The notes under the pieces were generated by a model. The model searched no databases, was not told the DNA's origin, and was given only the letters and a program-made list of their open reading frames with translations. Below are positions 1-9,366 of a stretch of DNA of 64,000 nucleotides, one piece after another (position 1 is the first letter of the stretch; each line of letters begins with the position of its first letter). Source of the stretch: Streptomyces sp. WMMB303. GTDB taxonomy: Bacteria; Actinomycetota; Actinomycetes; Streptomycetales; Streptomycetaceae. The DNA is taken from positions 5,611,001 to 5,675,000 of the forward strand of contig NZ_JARKIN010000001.1 in NCBI RefSeq assembly GCF_029351045.1, given 5' to 3'. A program made the position numbers and the translations under genes.

Positions 1-1
1 G

Positions 2-154
2 GGCGGGATCAGTCCGGGGGGTGGCACCGGGCTGGGGCTGGCGATAGCCCGGTGGGCGGTGGAGCTGCACGGGGGCCGGATCAGAGTGGCCGAATCGCCC
101 CGCGGTTGCCGGATCCAGCTCACTCTTCCGGGGACGAGCAAGCCGCAGGTTTGA
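2..154 (+). CDS. Sensor histidine kinase, C-terminal end (partial)
   Basis: Only the last 50 codons are in the window; the gene begins upstream. The peptide carries the G2 box of a HATPase_c domain (GGGTGLGLAIARWAVELHGG) followed by the final beta strands, and ends at TGA 152-154. This is the ATP-binding end of a membrane-type sensor kinase that would phosphorylate a response regulator, probably encoded just outside the window. Its position directly before kgd fits the S. coelicolor two-component pair near SCO5282/5283, which is synteny recalled from memory. The signal sensed cannot be judged from this fragment. Confidence 0.85.
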   Translation, partial: GGISPGGGTGLGLAIARWAVELHGGRIRVAESPRGCRIQLTLPGTSKPQV

Positions 155-378
155 CGTAGCCTCGCAGGTGAAACCCCGCAGACGCGAAATAGGGGCTGCC
201 CGGTTCCGGAGCCGAGGCGGAACCGGGAGTGATTCCCGCCAAAATCCGCCCCGAAACCGCCGCCGTGATGTGATGTACGTGACCAAGAGCGGCCCGGACT
301 CCACCAATCGTCCGGAGAGGCGTAGCCTTTATTTCCGCTGTCCACCACCTAAGGAAGCGGAAGAGGGCGGTTGCCGCC

Positions 379-3300
379 GTGTCGTCACAGTCCCCCAACA
401 GCTCATCGAGCACCACCACGGAACGGAAGGACGGACCGGGCAAGGAACCCGGCCCGTCGTTCGGCCCGAACGAGTGGCTCGTCGACGAGATCTACCAGCA
501 GTACCTCCAGGACCCGAACTCGGTAGACCGAGCCTGGTGGGACTTCTTCGCTGACTATCAGCCGGAGTCCTCCGACGGAAGCACGGCGCCGAACAGCGCG
601 GGCACCCCCCGGGACAACGCCCCGGCGCCCGCCAAGGCCGCCCCGGCCCAGCAGCCGGCCGCCTCCGGCCAGGCGGCGGCGCAGCCCGCCGAGGCACCCG
701 CGGCGGCGAAGGCTCCGGCCGCCGCGCAGCCGAAGCAGGCGCAGCCCGCGGCGAAGCAGGCCGCGCCCGCCAAGCCCGCGGCGCAGCAGCCCGCGCAGCC
801 GGCCGGGGCGAAGGCGTCCGAGGCGGAGAGCGCCGAGGGACCGGAGTACGTGGCGCTGCGCGGCCCCTCCGCGGCCGTGGCCAAGAACATGAACGCCTCG
901 CTGGAGCTGCCCACGGCCACCTCCGTGCGCGCGGTCCCGGTGAAGCTGCTGTTCGACAACCGCATCGTCATCAACAACCACCTCAAGCGCGCCCGCGGCG
1001 GCAAGGTGTCCTTCACGCACCTGATCGGCTACGCCATGGTCCAGGCGCTGAAGGCGATGCCCTCGATGAACCACGCGTTCACCGAGAAGGACGGCAAGCC
1101 CACCCTGGTCAAGCCGGACCACGTGAACCTGGGCCTGGCCATCGACCTGGTGAAGCCGAACGGTGAGCGGCAGCTCGTCGTGGCGGGCATCAAGAAGGCC
1201 GAGACGCTGACCTTCTTCGAGTTCTGGCAGGCGTACGAGGACATCGTCCGCCGCGCCCGGAACAACAAGCTGACGATGGAGGACTTCTCCGGCGTCACCT
1301 GCTCGCTGACCAACCCCGGCGGCATCGGCACCGTGCACTCCGTGCCCCGCCTGATGCCGGGCCAGGGCCTGATCATGGGCGTCGGCGCGATGGAGTACCC
1401 GGCGGAGTTCCAGGGCACCTCGCAGGACACCCTCAACCGGCTCGGCGTCTCCAAGGTGATGACGCTGACCAGCACCTACGATCACCGCGTCATCCAGGGC
1501 GCGGCGTCAGGCGAGTTCCTGCGCCAGGTGGCCAACCTGCTGCTGGGCGAGAGCGGCTTCTACGACGAGATCTTCAAGGCGCTGCGCATCCCGTACGAGC
1601 CGGTGCGCTGGAACCAGGACATCGACGCCTCGCACGACGACGACGTCACCAAGGCGGCGCGGGTCTTCGACCTCATCCACTCCTACCGGGTGCGCGGCCA
1701 CATCATGGCCGACACCGACCCGCTGGAGTACAAGCAGCGCAAGCACCCCGACCTGGACATCACCGAGCACGGGCTCACCCTGTGGGACCTGGAGCGGGAG
1801 TTCGCGGTCGGCGGTTTCGCCGGCAAGTCCATGATGAAGCTGCGCGACATCCTGGGCGTGCTGCGCGACTCGTACTGCCGCACCACCGGCATCGAGTACA
1901 TGCACATCCAGGATCCCAAGCAGCGCAAGTGGATCCAGGACCGGGTGGAGCTGCAGCACGTCAAGCCGGAGCGCGAGGAACAGCTGCGCATCCTGCGCCG
2001 CCTCAACGCCGCCGAGGCGTTCGAGACGTTCCTGCAGACGAAGTACGTGGGGCAGAAGCGGTTCTCGCTGGAGGGCGGCGAGTCCGTCATCCCGCTGCTG
2101 GACGCGGTGATCGACGCGGCCGCCGAGTCGCGGCTGGACGAGGCCGTGATCGGCATGGCGCACCGCGGCCGGCTGAACGTGCTGGCGAACATCGTGGGCA
2201 AGCCCTACGCGCAGATCTTCCGGGAGTTCGAGGGCAACCTCGACCCGAAGTCGATGCACGGCTCCGGCGACGTGAAGTACCACCTGGGGGCCGAGGGCGT
2301 CTTCACCGGCCTGGACGGCGAGCAGATCAAGGTCTCGCTCACCGCCAACCCGTCCCACCTGGAGGCCGTCGACCCGGTCCTGGAGGGTGTCGCGCGCGCC
2401 AAGCAGGACATCATCGGCAAGGGCGGCACGGACTTCACGGTGCTGCCGCTCGCCCTGCACGGTGACGCGGCCTTCGCGGGCCAGGGCGTGGTGGCCGAGA
2501 CGCTCAACATGTCGCAGCTGCGCGGCTACCGCACCGGCGGCACCATCCACGTGGTCATCAACAACCAGGTCGGTTTCACCGCGGCCCCCGAGTCGGCGCG
2601 CTCCTCGATGTACTCGACGGACGTGGCCCGTATGGTCGAGGCGCCGATCTTCCACGTGAACGGCGACGACCCGGAGGCCGTCGTCCGGGTGGCACGGCTG
2701 GCGTTCGAGTACCGGCAGGCGTTCAACAAGGACGTGGTCATCGACCTGCTCTGCTACCGGCGCCGCGGTCACAACGAGACCGACAACCCGAAGTTCACCC
2801 AGCCGCTGATGTACGACCTGATCGACCGCAAGCGCTCGGTGCGCAAGCTCTACACCGAGTCGCTGATCGGCCGGGGCGACATCACGCTGGAGGAGGCCGA
2901 GCAGGCGCTCCAGGACTTCCAGGGCCAGCTGGAGAAGGTCTTCACCGAGGTCCGGGACGCCACCTCGGCGCCGGCACCGGCCGAGGTCCCCGCGCCGCAG
3001 GCGGAGTTCCCGGTGCACGTGGAGACGGCCATCAGCCAGGAGGTCGTCAAGCGGATCGCCGAGTCGCAGGTCAACATCCCCGAGCGGGTCTCGGTCCACC
3101 CCCGGCTGACGCCGCAGCTGCAGCGGCGCGCGCAGATGGTCGAGGACGACACGATCGACTGGGGCATGGGCGAGACGCTCGCCATCGGCTCGCTGCTGAT
3201 GGAGGGCACCCCGGTCCGGCTGGCGGGCCAGGACTCGCGCCGCGGCACGTTCGGCCAGCGGCACGCCGTACTGCTGGACCAGAACACCGGTGACGACTAC

Positions 3301-4221
3301 ACGCCGCTGCTGTACCTCTCCGACGACCAGGCCCGCTACAACGTCTACGACTCGCTGCTGAGCGAGTACGCGGCGATGGGCTTCGAGTACGGCTACTCGC
3401 TGGCCCGCTCGAACGCGCTGGTGATGTGGGAGGCGCAGTTCGGCGACTTCATGAACGGCGCGCAGACGGTCATCGACGAGTTCATCTCCTCGGCCGAGCA
3501 GAAGTGGAATCAGACCTCCGGGGTCACCCTGCTGCTGCCGCACGGCTACGAGGGCCAGGGCCCGGACCACTCCTCGGCCCGTATCGAGCGGTTCCTGCAG
3601 CTCTGTGCGCAGAACAGCATGACGGTCGCGATGCCGTCGCTGCCCTCCAGCTACTTCCACCTGCTGCGCTGGCAGGTGCACAACCCGCACCACAAGCCGC
3701 TGGTCATCTTCACCCCGAAGTCGATGCTGCGGATGAAGGCGGCGGCCTCGAAGACGGAGGAGTTCACCAGCGGCGGGTTCCGCCCGGTCCTCGGCGACAC
3801 CATGGTCGACAGCGGCAGTATCGATCCGGCCAAGGTCCGCAAGGTGGTCTTCTGCTCCGGCAAGGTCTACTACGACCTGGACGCCGAGCGGGCCAAGCGC
3901 GGGCTGACCGACACGGCGATCATCCGGCTGGAGCGGCTCTACCCGCTGCCCGGCAAGGAGATCCAGACCGAGATGGCGCGGTTCGCCAACGCCGAGAAGT
4001 ACATCTGGGCGCAGGAGGAGCCGGCCAACCAGGGCGCATGGCCGTTCATCGCCCTGAACCTGGTCGACCACCTCGATCTGATCATCGGCTCGGAGCCGGT
4101 GCCGAACGCGGACCGGCTGCGCCGCGTCTCCCGGCCGTCCTCGTCCTCGCCCGCCGTGGGCTCGGGCAAGCGGCACGCGGAGGAGCAGGCGCAGCTCATC
4201 AAGGAGGTCTTCGAGATCTGA
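379..4221 (+). CDS. kgd: Multifunctional 2-oxoglutarate decarboxylase / dehydrogenase E1-E2 (Kgd/SucA type)
   Basis: The 1280-residue protein is the fused actinobacterial form. It has a short N-terminal E1 segment (NEWLVDEIYQQYLQDP, residues 31-46), an Ala/Pro-rich linker (about 75-155), an E2-like acyltransferase domain ending in the DHRVIQG active-site motif near residue 368, then a full E1 domain. The E1 part shows GMAHRGRLNVLANIVGK near 593 and the ThDP region GDAAFAGQGVVAETLNM near 695. It decarboxylates 2-oxoglutarate with thiamine diphosphate in the TCA cycle and works with E2/E3 subunits. The lipoyl domain is absent, as expected. In actinobacteria this enzyme is inhibited by the FHA protein GarA/OdhI (family knowledge). 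The start is GTG. A strong terminator follows. Confidence 0.97.
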   Translation: MSSQSPNSSSSTTTERKDGPGKEPGPSFGPNEWLVDEIYQQYLQDPNSVDRAWWDFFADYQPESSDGSTAPNSAGTPRDNAPAPAKAAPAQQPAASGQAAAQPAEAPAAAKAPAAAQPKQAQPAAKQAAPAKPAAQQPAQPAGAKASEAESAEGPEYVALRGPSAAVAKNMNASLELPTATSVRAVPVKLLFDNRIVINNHLKRARGGKVSFTHLIGYAMVQALKAMPSMNHAFTEKDGKPTLVKPDHVNLGLAIDLVKPNGERQLVVAGIKKAETLTFFEFWQAYEDIVRRARNNKLTMEDFSGVTCSLTNPGGIGTVHSVPRLMPGQGLIMGVGAMEYPAEFQGTSQDTLNRLGVSKVMTLTSTYDHRVIQGAASGEFLRQVANLLLGESGFYDEIFKALRIPYEPVRWNQDIDASHDDDVTKAARVFDLIHSYRVRGHIMADTDPLEYKQRKHPDLDITEHGLTLWDLEREFAVGGFAGKSMMKLRDILGVLRDSYCRTTGIEYMHIQDPKQRKWIQDRVELQHVKPEREEQLRILRRLNAAEAFETFLQTKYVGQKRFSLEGGESVIPLLDAVIDAAAESRLDEAVIGMAHRGRLNVLANIVGKPYAQIFREFEGNLDPKSMHGSGDVKYHLGAEGVFTGLDGEQIKVSLTANPSHLEAVDPVLEGVARAKQDIIGKGGTDFTVLPLALHGDAAFAGQGVVAETLNMSQLRGYRTGGTIHVVINNQVGFTAAPESARSSMYSTDVARMVEAPIFHVNGDDPEAVVRVARLAFEYRQAFNKDVVIDLLCYRRRGHNETDNPKFTQPLMYDLIDRKRSVRKLYTESLIGRGDITLEEAEQALQDFQGQLEKVFTEVRDATSAPAPAEVPAPQAEFPVHVETAISQEVVKRIAESQVNIPERVSVHPRLTPQLQRRAQMVEDDTIDWGMGETLAIGSLLMEGTPVRLAGQDSRRGTFGQRHAVLLDQNTGDDYTPLLYLSDDQARYNVYDSLLSEYAAMGFEYGYSLARSNALVMWEAQFGDFMNGAQTVIDEFISSAEQKWNQTSGVTLLLPHGYEGQGPDHSSARIERFLQLCAQNSMTVAMPSLPSSYFHLLRWQVHNPHHKPLVIFTPKSMLRMKAAASKTEEFTSGGFRPVLGDTMVDSGSIDPAKVRKVVFCSGKVYYDLDAERAKRGLTDTAIIRLERLYPLPGKEIQTEMARFANAEKYIWAQEEPANQGAWPFIALNLVDHLDLIIGSEPVPNADRLRRVSRPSSSSPAVGSGKRHAEEQAQLIKEVFEI

Positions 4222-4239
4222 GCGGCCCTGCCGTACGAA

Positions 4240-4279
4240 GCCGAGGGCCCCGCCGCACACCTGCGGCGGGGCCCTCGGC
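4240..4279 (+). terminator. Rho-independent terminator after kgd
   Basis: Perfect 17-bp inverted repeat (GCCGAGGGCCCCGCCGC at 4240-4256, its complement at 4263-4279) with a 6-nt loop, starting 19 bp after the kgd stop codon. It lies between two convergent genes and may act in both directions. Confidence 0.9.
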
Positions 4280-4334
4280 CGTGCGGGGACGGCACCGCGT
4301 GCTGCCCACGGCGGCCCGGCTCCCGGCGGGCGGG

Positions 4335-7300
4335 TCAGCCCAGGTAGGGCTCGTAGTCCCAGTAGGGGCGGGTGCGCCGGCGGGCGGCGAGCGTGTGGTG
4401 GTGCTGGGCGCCGAGCGAGTGGGTGAACCGCTCCAGGGCCGTGCTCTCCAGCGCGCGGGCCTCCTCGCGGCGCCGCAGCGAGCGCAGGTCGCCCGCGTGG
4501 GCGACCATGCACGACAGGGTGAGCGGATGGTCCTCGCCCAGCGCCCGCCGGGAACGCTCCAGGGTGTCGCCGCTCAGCTCGTAGGCGTCCTCCAGCGCCT
4601 CGCTGAGGTTGCGGCCGCCGCTGGCGTTCAGGGCGCAGCCCAGGGTGGTGGGGTGGTCGGCGCCCAGCAGGGTGGTGAGCCCGACCAGCGCCTGCTCGAA
4701 CATGTTGAGCGCCCCGTCGCGTTCGCCCTCCGCCTGGAGCACCAGACCCGCGTTGGACTGCATCGCGGTGGGGACCGGGTGCGCCTGGCCGAGCAGCGAG
4801 CGGAACCCGTCCTCCGCCTCGATCAGCAGTTCCCGGGCCAGGTCCACGTCCCCCTGCTCACGCAGGAAGTTGCCGTAGTCGGTCAGCAGCGACAGCGTGG
4901 AGTAGTGGCTGCGGTTGTGCACCTTCTCGTGCTGCTCCAGCAGGAGCGCCATGGCGGTGGCGATGTCCTGGCCCGGGGCGCCCGCCCTGCGCTGGCACAG
5001 CAGCAGATTGTGCCGGGCCATGAGGGTCTGCGGATGCTGGGCGCCGAGCACCTGCAGGTGCAGCCGCATGCCGAGTTCCTGCCGGGCCAGCGCCTCCTGG
5101 TAGCGGCCCATCAGCCGCAGGTCGCGGGCGCTGGCGTTGCCGGAGGCGAGGGTGTGCGGGTGGCGGGCGCGCAGTTCCTGCTCGCGTTTGCGGAGGGTGT
5201 CCAGGTCCGTTTCGTAGGCGTCCTCATAGCGGCCCAGTAGCCGCAGGCCGACGGCCAGATTGTGCTGCGCGAGCAGGCTCGTCCACTCCAACGGGCCGTA
5301 GAGCCTACGGGAGACCTCGACGACCTGCTCCTGCAACTGCAGCGCCTCGTCGTACTGCCCCAGCAGCCGTAGGTCGGAGGCGAGACAGCTGGTGGCGTCC
5401 ATGACGGCTTCCTCGTGGAGGCCGTCGGCGTGCGGCATTCCGCGCAGCCGCTGCAGCCGGGCGCTGTCGAGCATCTGCGCCTCCCGGAAGCGGCCCCGCT
5501 GGCGCAGCAGATTGCCCTGGAGGGTGGCGAGGGCCAGCATCTGGTCCGCCGCGGGGTCCAGGAACGTCTCCCAATCCGCGCGGATATTCTCGGCCAGCTC
5601 GGAGCCGACGCTGTACTCGCCGCTGGCGAAGCAGTAGCGCAGGCAGTTGAGCAGCATCTCCTGGACGCGGCGCTCCTTGCTGGCGGGCGCCGCCGAGGCC
5701 ACCAGATGGGGCAGCATCTCCGCGTACCGGCCCCACTGGCGGCTGTCGTTCGGCGTTCCGGTGTCGGCCTCGACCAGCAGCCGGTGCACGGTGTCGCGGT
5801 AGACCTCGTCCTCCCGACCCCGGGTCAGCTCGCCGATGACGCTGTGGACGACCTGGTGCATGTGCACGGAGTCGTTCTGGTCGACGTCGCCCATCGCGGG
5901 TGTGCGGGCCTCGCGGGTGAGCACCGAGTAGTTGACGAGGGAGTCCAGGGCGCGGGACCAGCCGGAGCGGTCGTTGCTGAGCCAGCGCAGGCTCTCGGGG
6001 AGTTCCCCGGACGGGATGGCCCGGGCGAGGCCCAGCGGGATACGGCCGGGGGCGAAGACCGAGCACAGGGAGAGCAGTTCGACGGCGCGCGGTTCGGACT
6101 TGCGCAGTTTGTTGAGCAGCATCGACCAGGAGGTCAGCGACGAGTACGGGTAGTCGTCCGGCATGGTGTTGCTCTCCAGCCGGGTGAGCCCCACGCCGCG
6201 CACCATGCGCAGGTACTCGGGTACCTCCATGCCCTCCTCACCCAGCCAGGCGGCGGCCTGGGCGAGCTGCAGCGGCAGGTCCTGGAATTCGCTCGCCACC
6301 TGGTCGGCCTGCTCGACGGTGATGTGCGGGGCGCGGCGCATCAGGTAGCCGGTGGACTCGGCCCGGCGGAAGGCGCTGATCTGCTTGATGTCGGTGCCGG
6401 CCCGCCAGCTCTTGTTGCGGGAGGTGATCAGGACGTGCCCGCTGCCGCCCTGCGGGAGATAGCCGGCCGCGTCCTCGGGCTCCTCCCAGCCGTCGAAGAT
6501 CAGCAGCCAGCGGCCGGAGGGCTCGTTCCGGCGCAGCGCGTCGCGTACCGCGCGGACCCGCTCACCGACCTCCCCGGAACTGTCGAGGCCGATCTCGGCG
6601 GCGAGTGCGCCGAAGGTGTCGCGTTGGGTGTTGCGCTGGTCGCAGTTGACCCACCAGACCACGTCGTAGTCGGGCGCGAAGCGGTGCGCGTACTCCGCCG
6701 CGATCTGCGTCTTGCCGATACCGGCCGTGCCCACCAGGGTGCAGACGGCGGCGCCGTGCTCGGCGTCCATCAGACGCTGCTGGAGGTCGCCGAGGATGAC
6801 GTCCCGTCCGGTGAACCGGCCGTTGCGGCGCGGCACCTCGCCCCAGACGGCGGGGGGATCGTTGGGGTAGCGGCTGGCGTAGCCGGGCTGTGGCACGGGC
6901 ACCCTGCGGGGCCGCAGCCCCAGCCGGTTCAGCAGCCGCCGCTCGGCTTCCTCCTCGCCGACGCCCCACAGATTGACCGGCTCCAGTACGGCGGTGGCGG
7001 GCAGCAGTTCGCGGTTGGTGAGGTTGACGGCGGCGAACTCCTCGGCGTGCCGGGCCACGTAGCCGCGCAGTACGGCGTTCCAGTCGGCCTCGGTGCGCGG
7101 GCCGAGCTGGAGGAACAGGTCGCTGATGACCAGCAGCACCCGCCCGGTGGCGAGCTGGAGGTCGCCGAGGGCTTCCTCCAGCGGTTGCTCCCGGTCCGGG
7201 TCCCAGCGCTGGAGCGTGGTGCGGTGCCCGTGGCTCTCCAGCCGGTGCGCGATCCAGTTGCCCCAGCCTCGGTGATAGCCGGGAAAGACCACCACGAAGT

Positions 7301-7355
7301 GCTCGGGCTCCCCTCCGGGCGGCCTGCCCCGAGCCGTTTCCCGCTGAGCGACCAT
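4335..7355 (-). CDS. TIR-like/NB-ARC/TPR protein, FxSxx-COOH-system type (FxsT-like STAND NTPase)
   Basis: The 1006-residue protein has a TIR-like domain at residues 18-150 (HFVVVFPGYHRGWGNWIAHR). A STAND/NB-ARC NTPase follows, with P-loop LVGTAGIGKTQ at 207-217 and Walker B WLLIFDGW at 283-290. From about 560 to the end it has degenerate tetratricopeptide repeats. In the TIR-like part a Glu in TEADW (residue 89) lies where bacterial TIR enzymes keep their catalytic Glu; this alignment is by eye. NCBI names close family members FxSxx-COOH system tetratricopeptide repeat proteins. Such proteins are thought to sense a trigger through the TPRs, oligomerise with ATP and activate an effector domain. 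It is the last gene of the minus-strand block and starts 60 bp after the HExxH gene, with GGGAG 9 nt before ATG. Confidence 0.9.
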   Translation of the reverse strand: MVAQRETARGRPPGGEPEHFVVVFPGYHRGWGNWIAHRLESHGHRTTLQRWDPDREQPLEEALGDLQLATGRVLLVISDLFLQLGPRTEADWNAVLRGYVARHAEEFAAVNLTNRELLPATAVLEPVNLWGVGEEEAERRLLNRLGLRPRRVPVPQPGYASRYPNDPPAVWGEVPRRNGRFTGRDVILGDLQQRLMDAEHGAAVCTLVGTAGIGKTQIAAEYAHRFAPDYDVVWWVNCDQRNTQRDTFGALAAEIGLDSSGEVGERVRAVRDALRRNEPSGRWLLIFDGWEEPEDAAGYLPQGGSGHVLITSRNKSWRAGTDIKQISAFRRAESTGYLMRRAPHITVEQADQVASEFQDLPLQLAQAAAWLGEEGMEVPEYLRMVRGVGLTRLESNTMPDDYPYSSLTSWSMLLNKLRKSEPRAVELLSLCSVFAPGRIPLGLARAIPSGELPESLRWLSNDRSGWSRALDSLVNYSVLTREARTPAMGDVDQNDSVHMHQVVHSVIGELTRGREDEVYRDTVHRLLVEADTGTPNDSRQWGRYAEMLPHLVASAAPASKERRVQEMLLNCLRYCFASGEYSVGSELAENIRADWETFLDPAADQMLALATLQGNLLRQRGRFREAQMLDSARLQRLRGMPHADGLHEEAVMDATSCLASDLRLLGQYDEALQLQEQVVEVSRRLYGPLEWTSLLAQHNLAVGLRLLGRYEDAYETDLDTLRKREQELRARHPHTLASGNASARDLRLMGRYQEALARQELGMRLHLQVLGAQHPQTLMARHNLLLCQRRAGAPGQDIATAMALLLEQHEKVHNRSHYSTLSLLTDYGNFLREQGDVDLARELLIEAEDGFRSLLGQAHPVPTAMQSNAGLVLQAEGERDGALNMFEQALVGLTTLLGADHPTTLGCALNASGGRNLSEALEDAYELSGDTLERSRRALGEDHPLTLSCMVAHAGDLRSLRRREEARALESTALERFTHSLGAQHHHTLAARRRTRPYWDYEPYLG

Positions 7356-7415
7356 GCCTGCGTTCTCCCTCGTCCAGCAGCCGTCGCCGCCCTGCGGGCG
7401 ACATGTACGGCGAGA

Positions 7416-8765
7416 TTACCCAAAGTGACCGTTGGTCAGCCTGTCTGCTGCGTTTTCCGCGTCGCCGGCCGGGCCACCGCGCCGGGCTCGCCCCGCGGCG
7501 CGGACGGCCGGCCCGCCCGGGGAGCCGAGCCGCTCGTGCCGGCGGCGCATTCCCTCCACGAACTCTGTGCCCTGTGGCGTGAGTTGACCAGAGCCCATAA
7601 GGAGGAAAAGGGCATGGTCGACCTGGGCCCGGTAGTCCGCAGCGCGGCGCCGGGCGGCGGCGCGCTCGGCGGCCGGGGCCGCGGCCCGGTCCGCGAGCCT
7701 GCCCCACAGGTCGGCGAGGGCCAGATGTGCGTAGGTGCCCTGCACGACGGCGCCCAGCGGTCTGGGGTCGCTGCGCCAGCCCACCCGGTAGACGCTCCCG
7801 GCGGACTCGTGGTCGAGCCGTACGGCTCCGCCCAGTACGGCCAGCTTGCTGTGCTGCACCTCGTGGACGAGCACCTCGGCCATCTCCTGCGGCGACTCCG
7901 GAAGGGTCGTCAGCACCGCCCAGGGCGCCGCCAGCCGGGTGGCGCTGGCCCGTCCGTCGGGTTTCCACCGGACGGGGACCACGGTCCGCACGAGGGCCGC
8001 CACCTCGGCGGCCCGCTCGGGGTCGGCTTCGCGCAGCAGGGCCAGCGCCCGCGTCCACAGCTCCCGCCACTCGCGGGCCTCGCCGGGTGCCGTCACGGCG
8101 GCCGGCAGCAGGCCCGCGAGCCCGGCCCGGCCCTCCTCGCGGGCGAGGTGGGGGTCGCGGTCGTCCAGGACGGCGCAGCCGCCGGGCAACCGGTTCAGCG
8201 GGCGCCAGGGACCGGCCGGGGGCACCTCGTGCCGCAGCAGGGCGCCCCGCGCCAGGGAGCTCGGCGCCCCACCCTGCGGGGCGAAGGTGACGGTACCGCC
8301 GTGGGCGGCGACCCGTGCCCGGGGGGCCGCGCACAGGTACGCGCCGAGTCCGGGAAGCGTCAGCCGGCCGGCCAGGACCGGGAGGTCGAGCCGGAAGTCG
8401 GCCCCGGCCGCGAGGGCGACGGCGGCGGCGAGCGCGCCCAGGTCCGCGACGACCGCCGCGAAGTCCTCCCCGGACGGCGCGGCCAGCGCGTGCGCCAGCC
8501 AGTTTCCGGCCGCCGGGGAGCCGAGGGCGCGGCGCGCCGCGGCAGGGTCGAGCTGCTCGGCGTCCTCCAGCAGCGTCCAGTGCGCACGCAGCGCGCGGGC
8601 CGCCGGGCCGGGGAGCGGGACACGCTCGGCCCGGGTCAGCAGCGTCTTGAGCAGGACGAGGCGCCTGCTGTGCAGCCAGTCCTCCAGCGCGGCGACCTCT
8701 CCCGGCAGCGGTCGGGTCTCCCCCATCCGGCGCAGCCGGGGGCCCGGTATCTCAAGAGGGTTCAT
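7416..8765 (-). CDS. HExxH-motif putative peptide beta-hydroxylase (alpha-KG-HExxH family)
   Basis: The 449-residue protein has a helical N-terminal half and a C-terminal domain with HEVQH at residues 301-305. The family block (GWRSDPRPLGAVVQGTYAHL, 329-348) follows, with a His at 347 that may be the third metal ligand. This layout matches the HExxH putative peptide-modification family found beside radical-SAM/FxSxx peptide systems; members were later shown to be 2-oxoglutarate-dependent peptide beta-hydroxylases (family knowledge). The ATG overlaps the end of the upstream small gene by 14 bp, so the two are translationally coupled, and that product is the obvious candidate substrate. The last 40 residues are Arg/Gly-rich. 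The name is secure at motif level; the substrate is inferred. Confidence 0.82.
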   Translation of the reverse strand: MNPLEIPGPRLRRMGETRPLPGEVAALEDWLHSRRLVLLKTLLTRAERVPLPGPAARALRAHWTLLEDAEQLDPAAARRALGSPAAGNWLAHALAAPSGEDFAAVVADLGALAAAVALAAGADFRLDLPVLAGRLTLPGLGAYLCAAPRARVAAHGGTVTFAPQGGAPSSLARGALLRHEVPPAGPWRPLNRLPGGCAVLDDRDPHLAREEGRAGLAGLLPAAVTAPGEAREWRELWTRALALLREADPERAAEVAALVRTVVPVRWKPDGRASATRLAAPWAVLTTLPESPQEMAEVLVHEVQHSKLAVLGGAVRLDHESAGSVYRVGWRSDPRPLGAVVQGTYAHLALADLWGRLADRAAAPAAERAAARRRAADYRAQVDHALFLLMGSGQLTPQGTEFVEGMRRRHERLGSPGGPAVRAAGRARRGGPAGDAENAADRLTNGHFG

Positions 8766-9114
8766 GGCGACCCACGCCGTCTCCCGGGCCCGCGGGCGGG
8801 TCGGAGACGCCGTGGACCGGACCGGAGGTTGACCGGATCGCGCCCCGTTTCCGACCTGTCCGCGGGGTGTTCACCTGCGGAGTGCCGGAGTGCCGCCGCT
8901 CGACCTGGCCGCCCTGGGTGCCGGACGAGCGCCACACCCGCGACAGTTCCTCGGGCGCGTACAGCGTGCTTTCCACCGCGGCGCTGACGGCGGGATCGTC
9001 GCAGGTCCGAAGAGCGCGCAGGGTCACACCCGTCAGATCGGGCAGGGGTGGCTGCGGTGCGCCGTCGGGCCCGCGGCCCGGGCTGCGGGACGTGCCCTCG
9101 GTCCGCTTCGGCAC
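8752..9114 (-). CDS. Small protein, candidate substrate/precursor peptide of the HExxH enzyme
   Basis: A 120-codon frame starts at GTG 9114 behind a strong ribosome binding site (AGGGAGGAG, 6 nt spacing) and ends 14 bp inside the HExxH gene. Its first third contains PLPDLTGVTLRALRTC, then DDPAVSAAVESTL. This resembles the leader-like segment of FxSxx-COOH peptides (a PDL..v.L..L..sDDPvl..A pattern), followed by YAPEELSRVWRSSGTQ. The rest is Gly/Pro/Arg-rich. The canonical FxSxx carboxy end is absent, and no radical SAM maturase is nearby. A longer frame starting at ATG 9252, with AAGGGGG upstream, is an alternative. Family assignment is inference from pattern and position; it may only be a conserved small partner protein. 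Confidence 0.55.
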   Translation of the reverse strand: MPKRTEGTSRSPGRGPDGAPQPPLPDLTGVTLRALRTCDDPAVSAAVESTLYAPEELSRVWRSSGTQGGQVERRHSGTPQVNTPRTGRKRGAIRSTSGPVHGVSDPPAGPGDGVGRHEPS

Positions 9115-9366
9115 GCTCTTCTCCTCCCTGGGGCCCCGGTCCGGGGTCGTGATACGGCTGGTGTCTCTTTCCCGAGGCGGATGTCCGGAAACCCGTGCGA
9201 GTGGTGCCGCCGCCGCATTCGGCCGGTCCTCGTCCTCCCCCGTGCACCGCATCGGTTCGTCCCCCTTCGGCTCTGGGTCAGTCGGTCCTTCGCCCCTCGG
9301 TCCGTCGTCGCCCCTCCGGCCGCCCTCGCCCGCCCCCTCGGCAGCCGGCACCTCGCGGCCCGGCCG

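Noticed and set aside
1507..4512. Open frame of 1001 codons on the minus strand antisense to kgd
   Set aside because: It is a GC-driven shadow of a certain gene, with no recognisable domain and His/Val/Arg-rich composition.
5415..8987. Open frame of 1190 codons on the plus strand across the FxsT-type and HExxH genes
   Set aside because: It is antisense to two genes with clear motifs, low in complexity, and lacks a ribosome binding site or known domain.
9115..9351. N-terminal extension of the small peptide gene to ATG 9351
   Set aside because: The extension is low-complexity Gly/Glu/Pro/Arg and ATG 9351 has no Shine-Dalgarno. GTG 9114 has a near-perfect one; ATG 9252 is kept only as an alternative.
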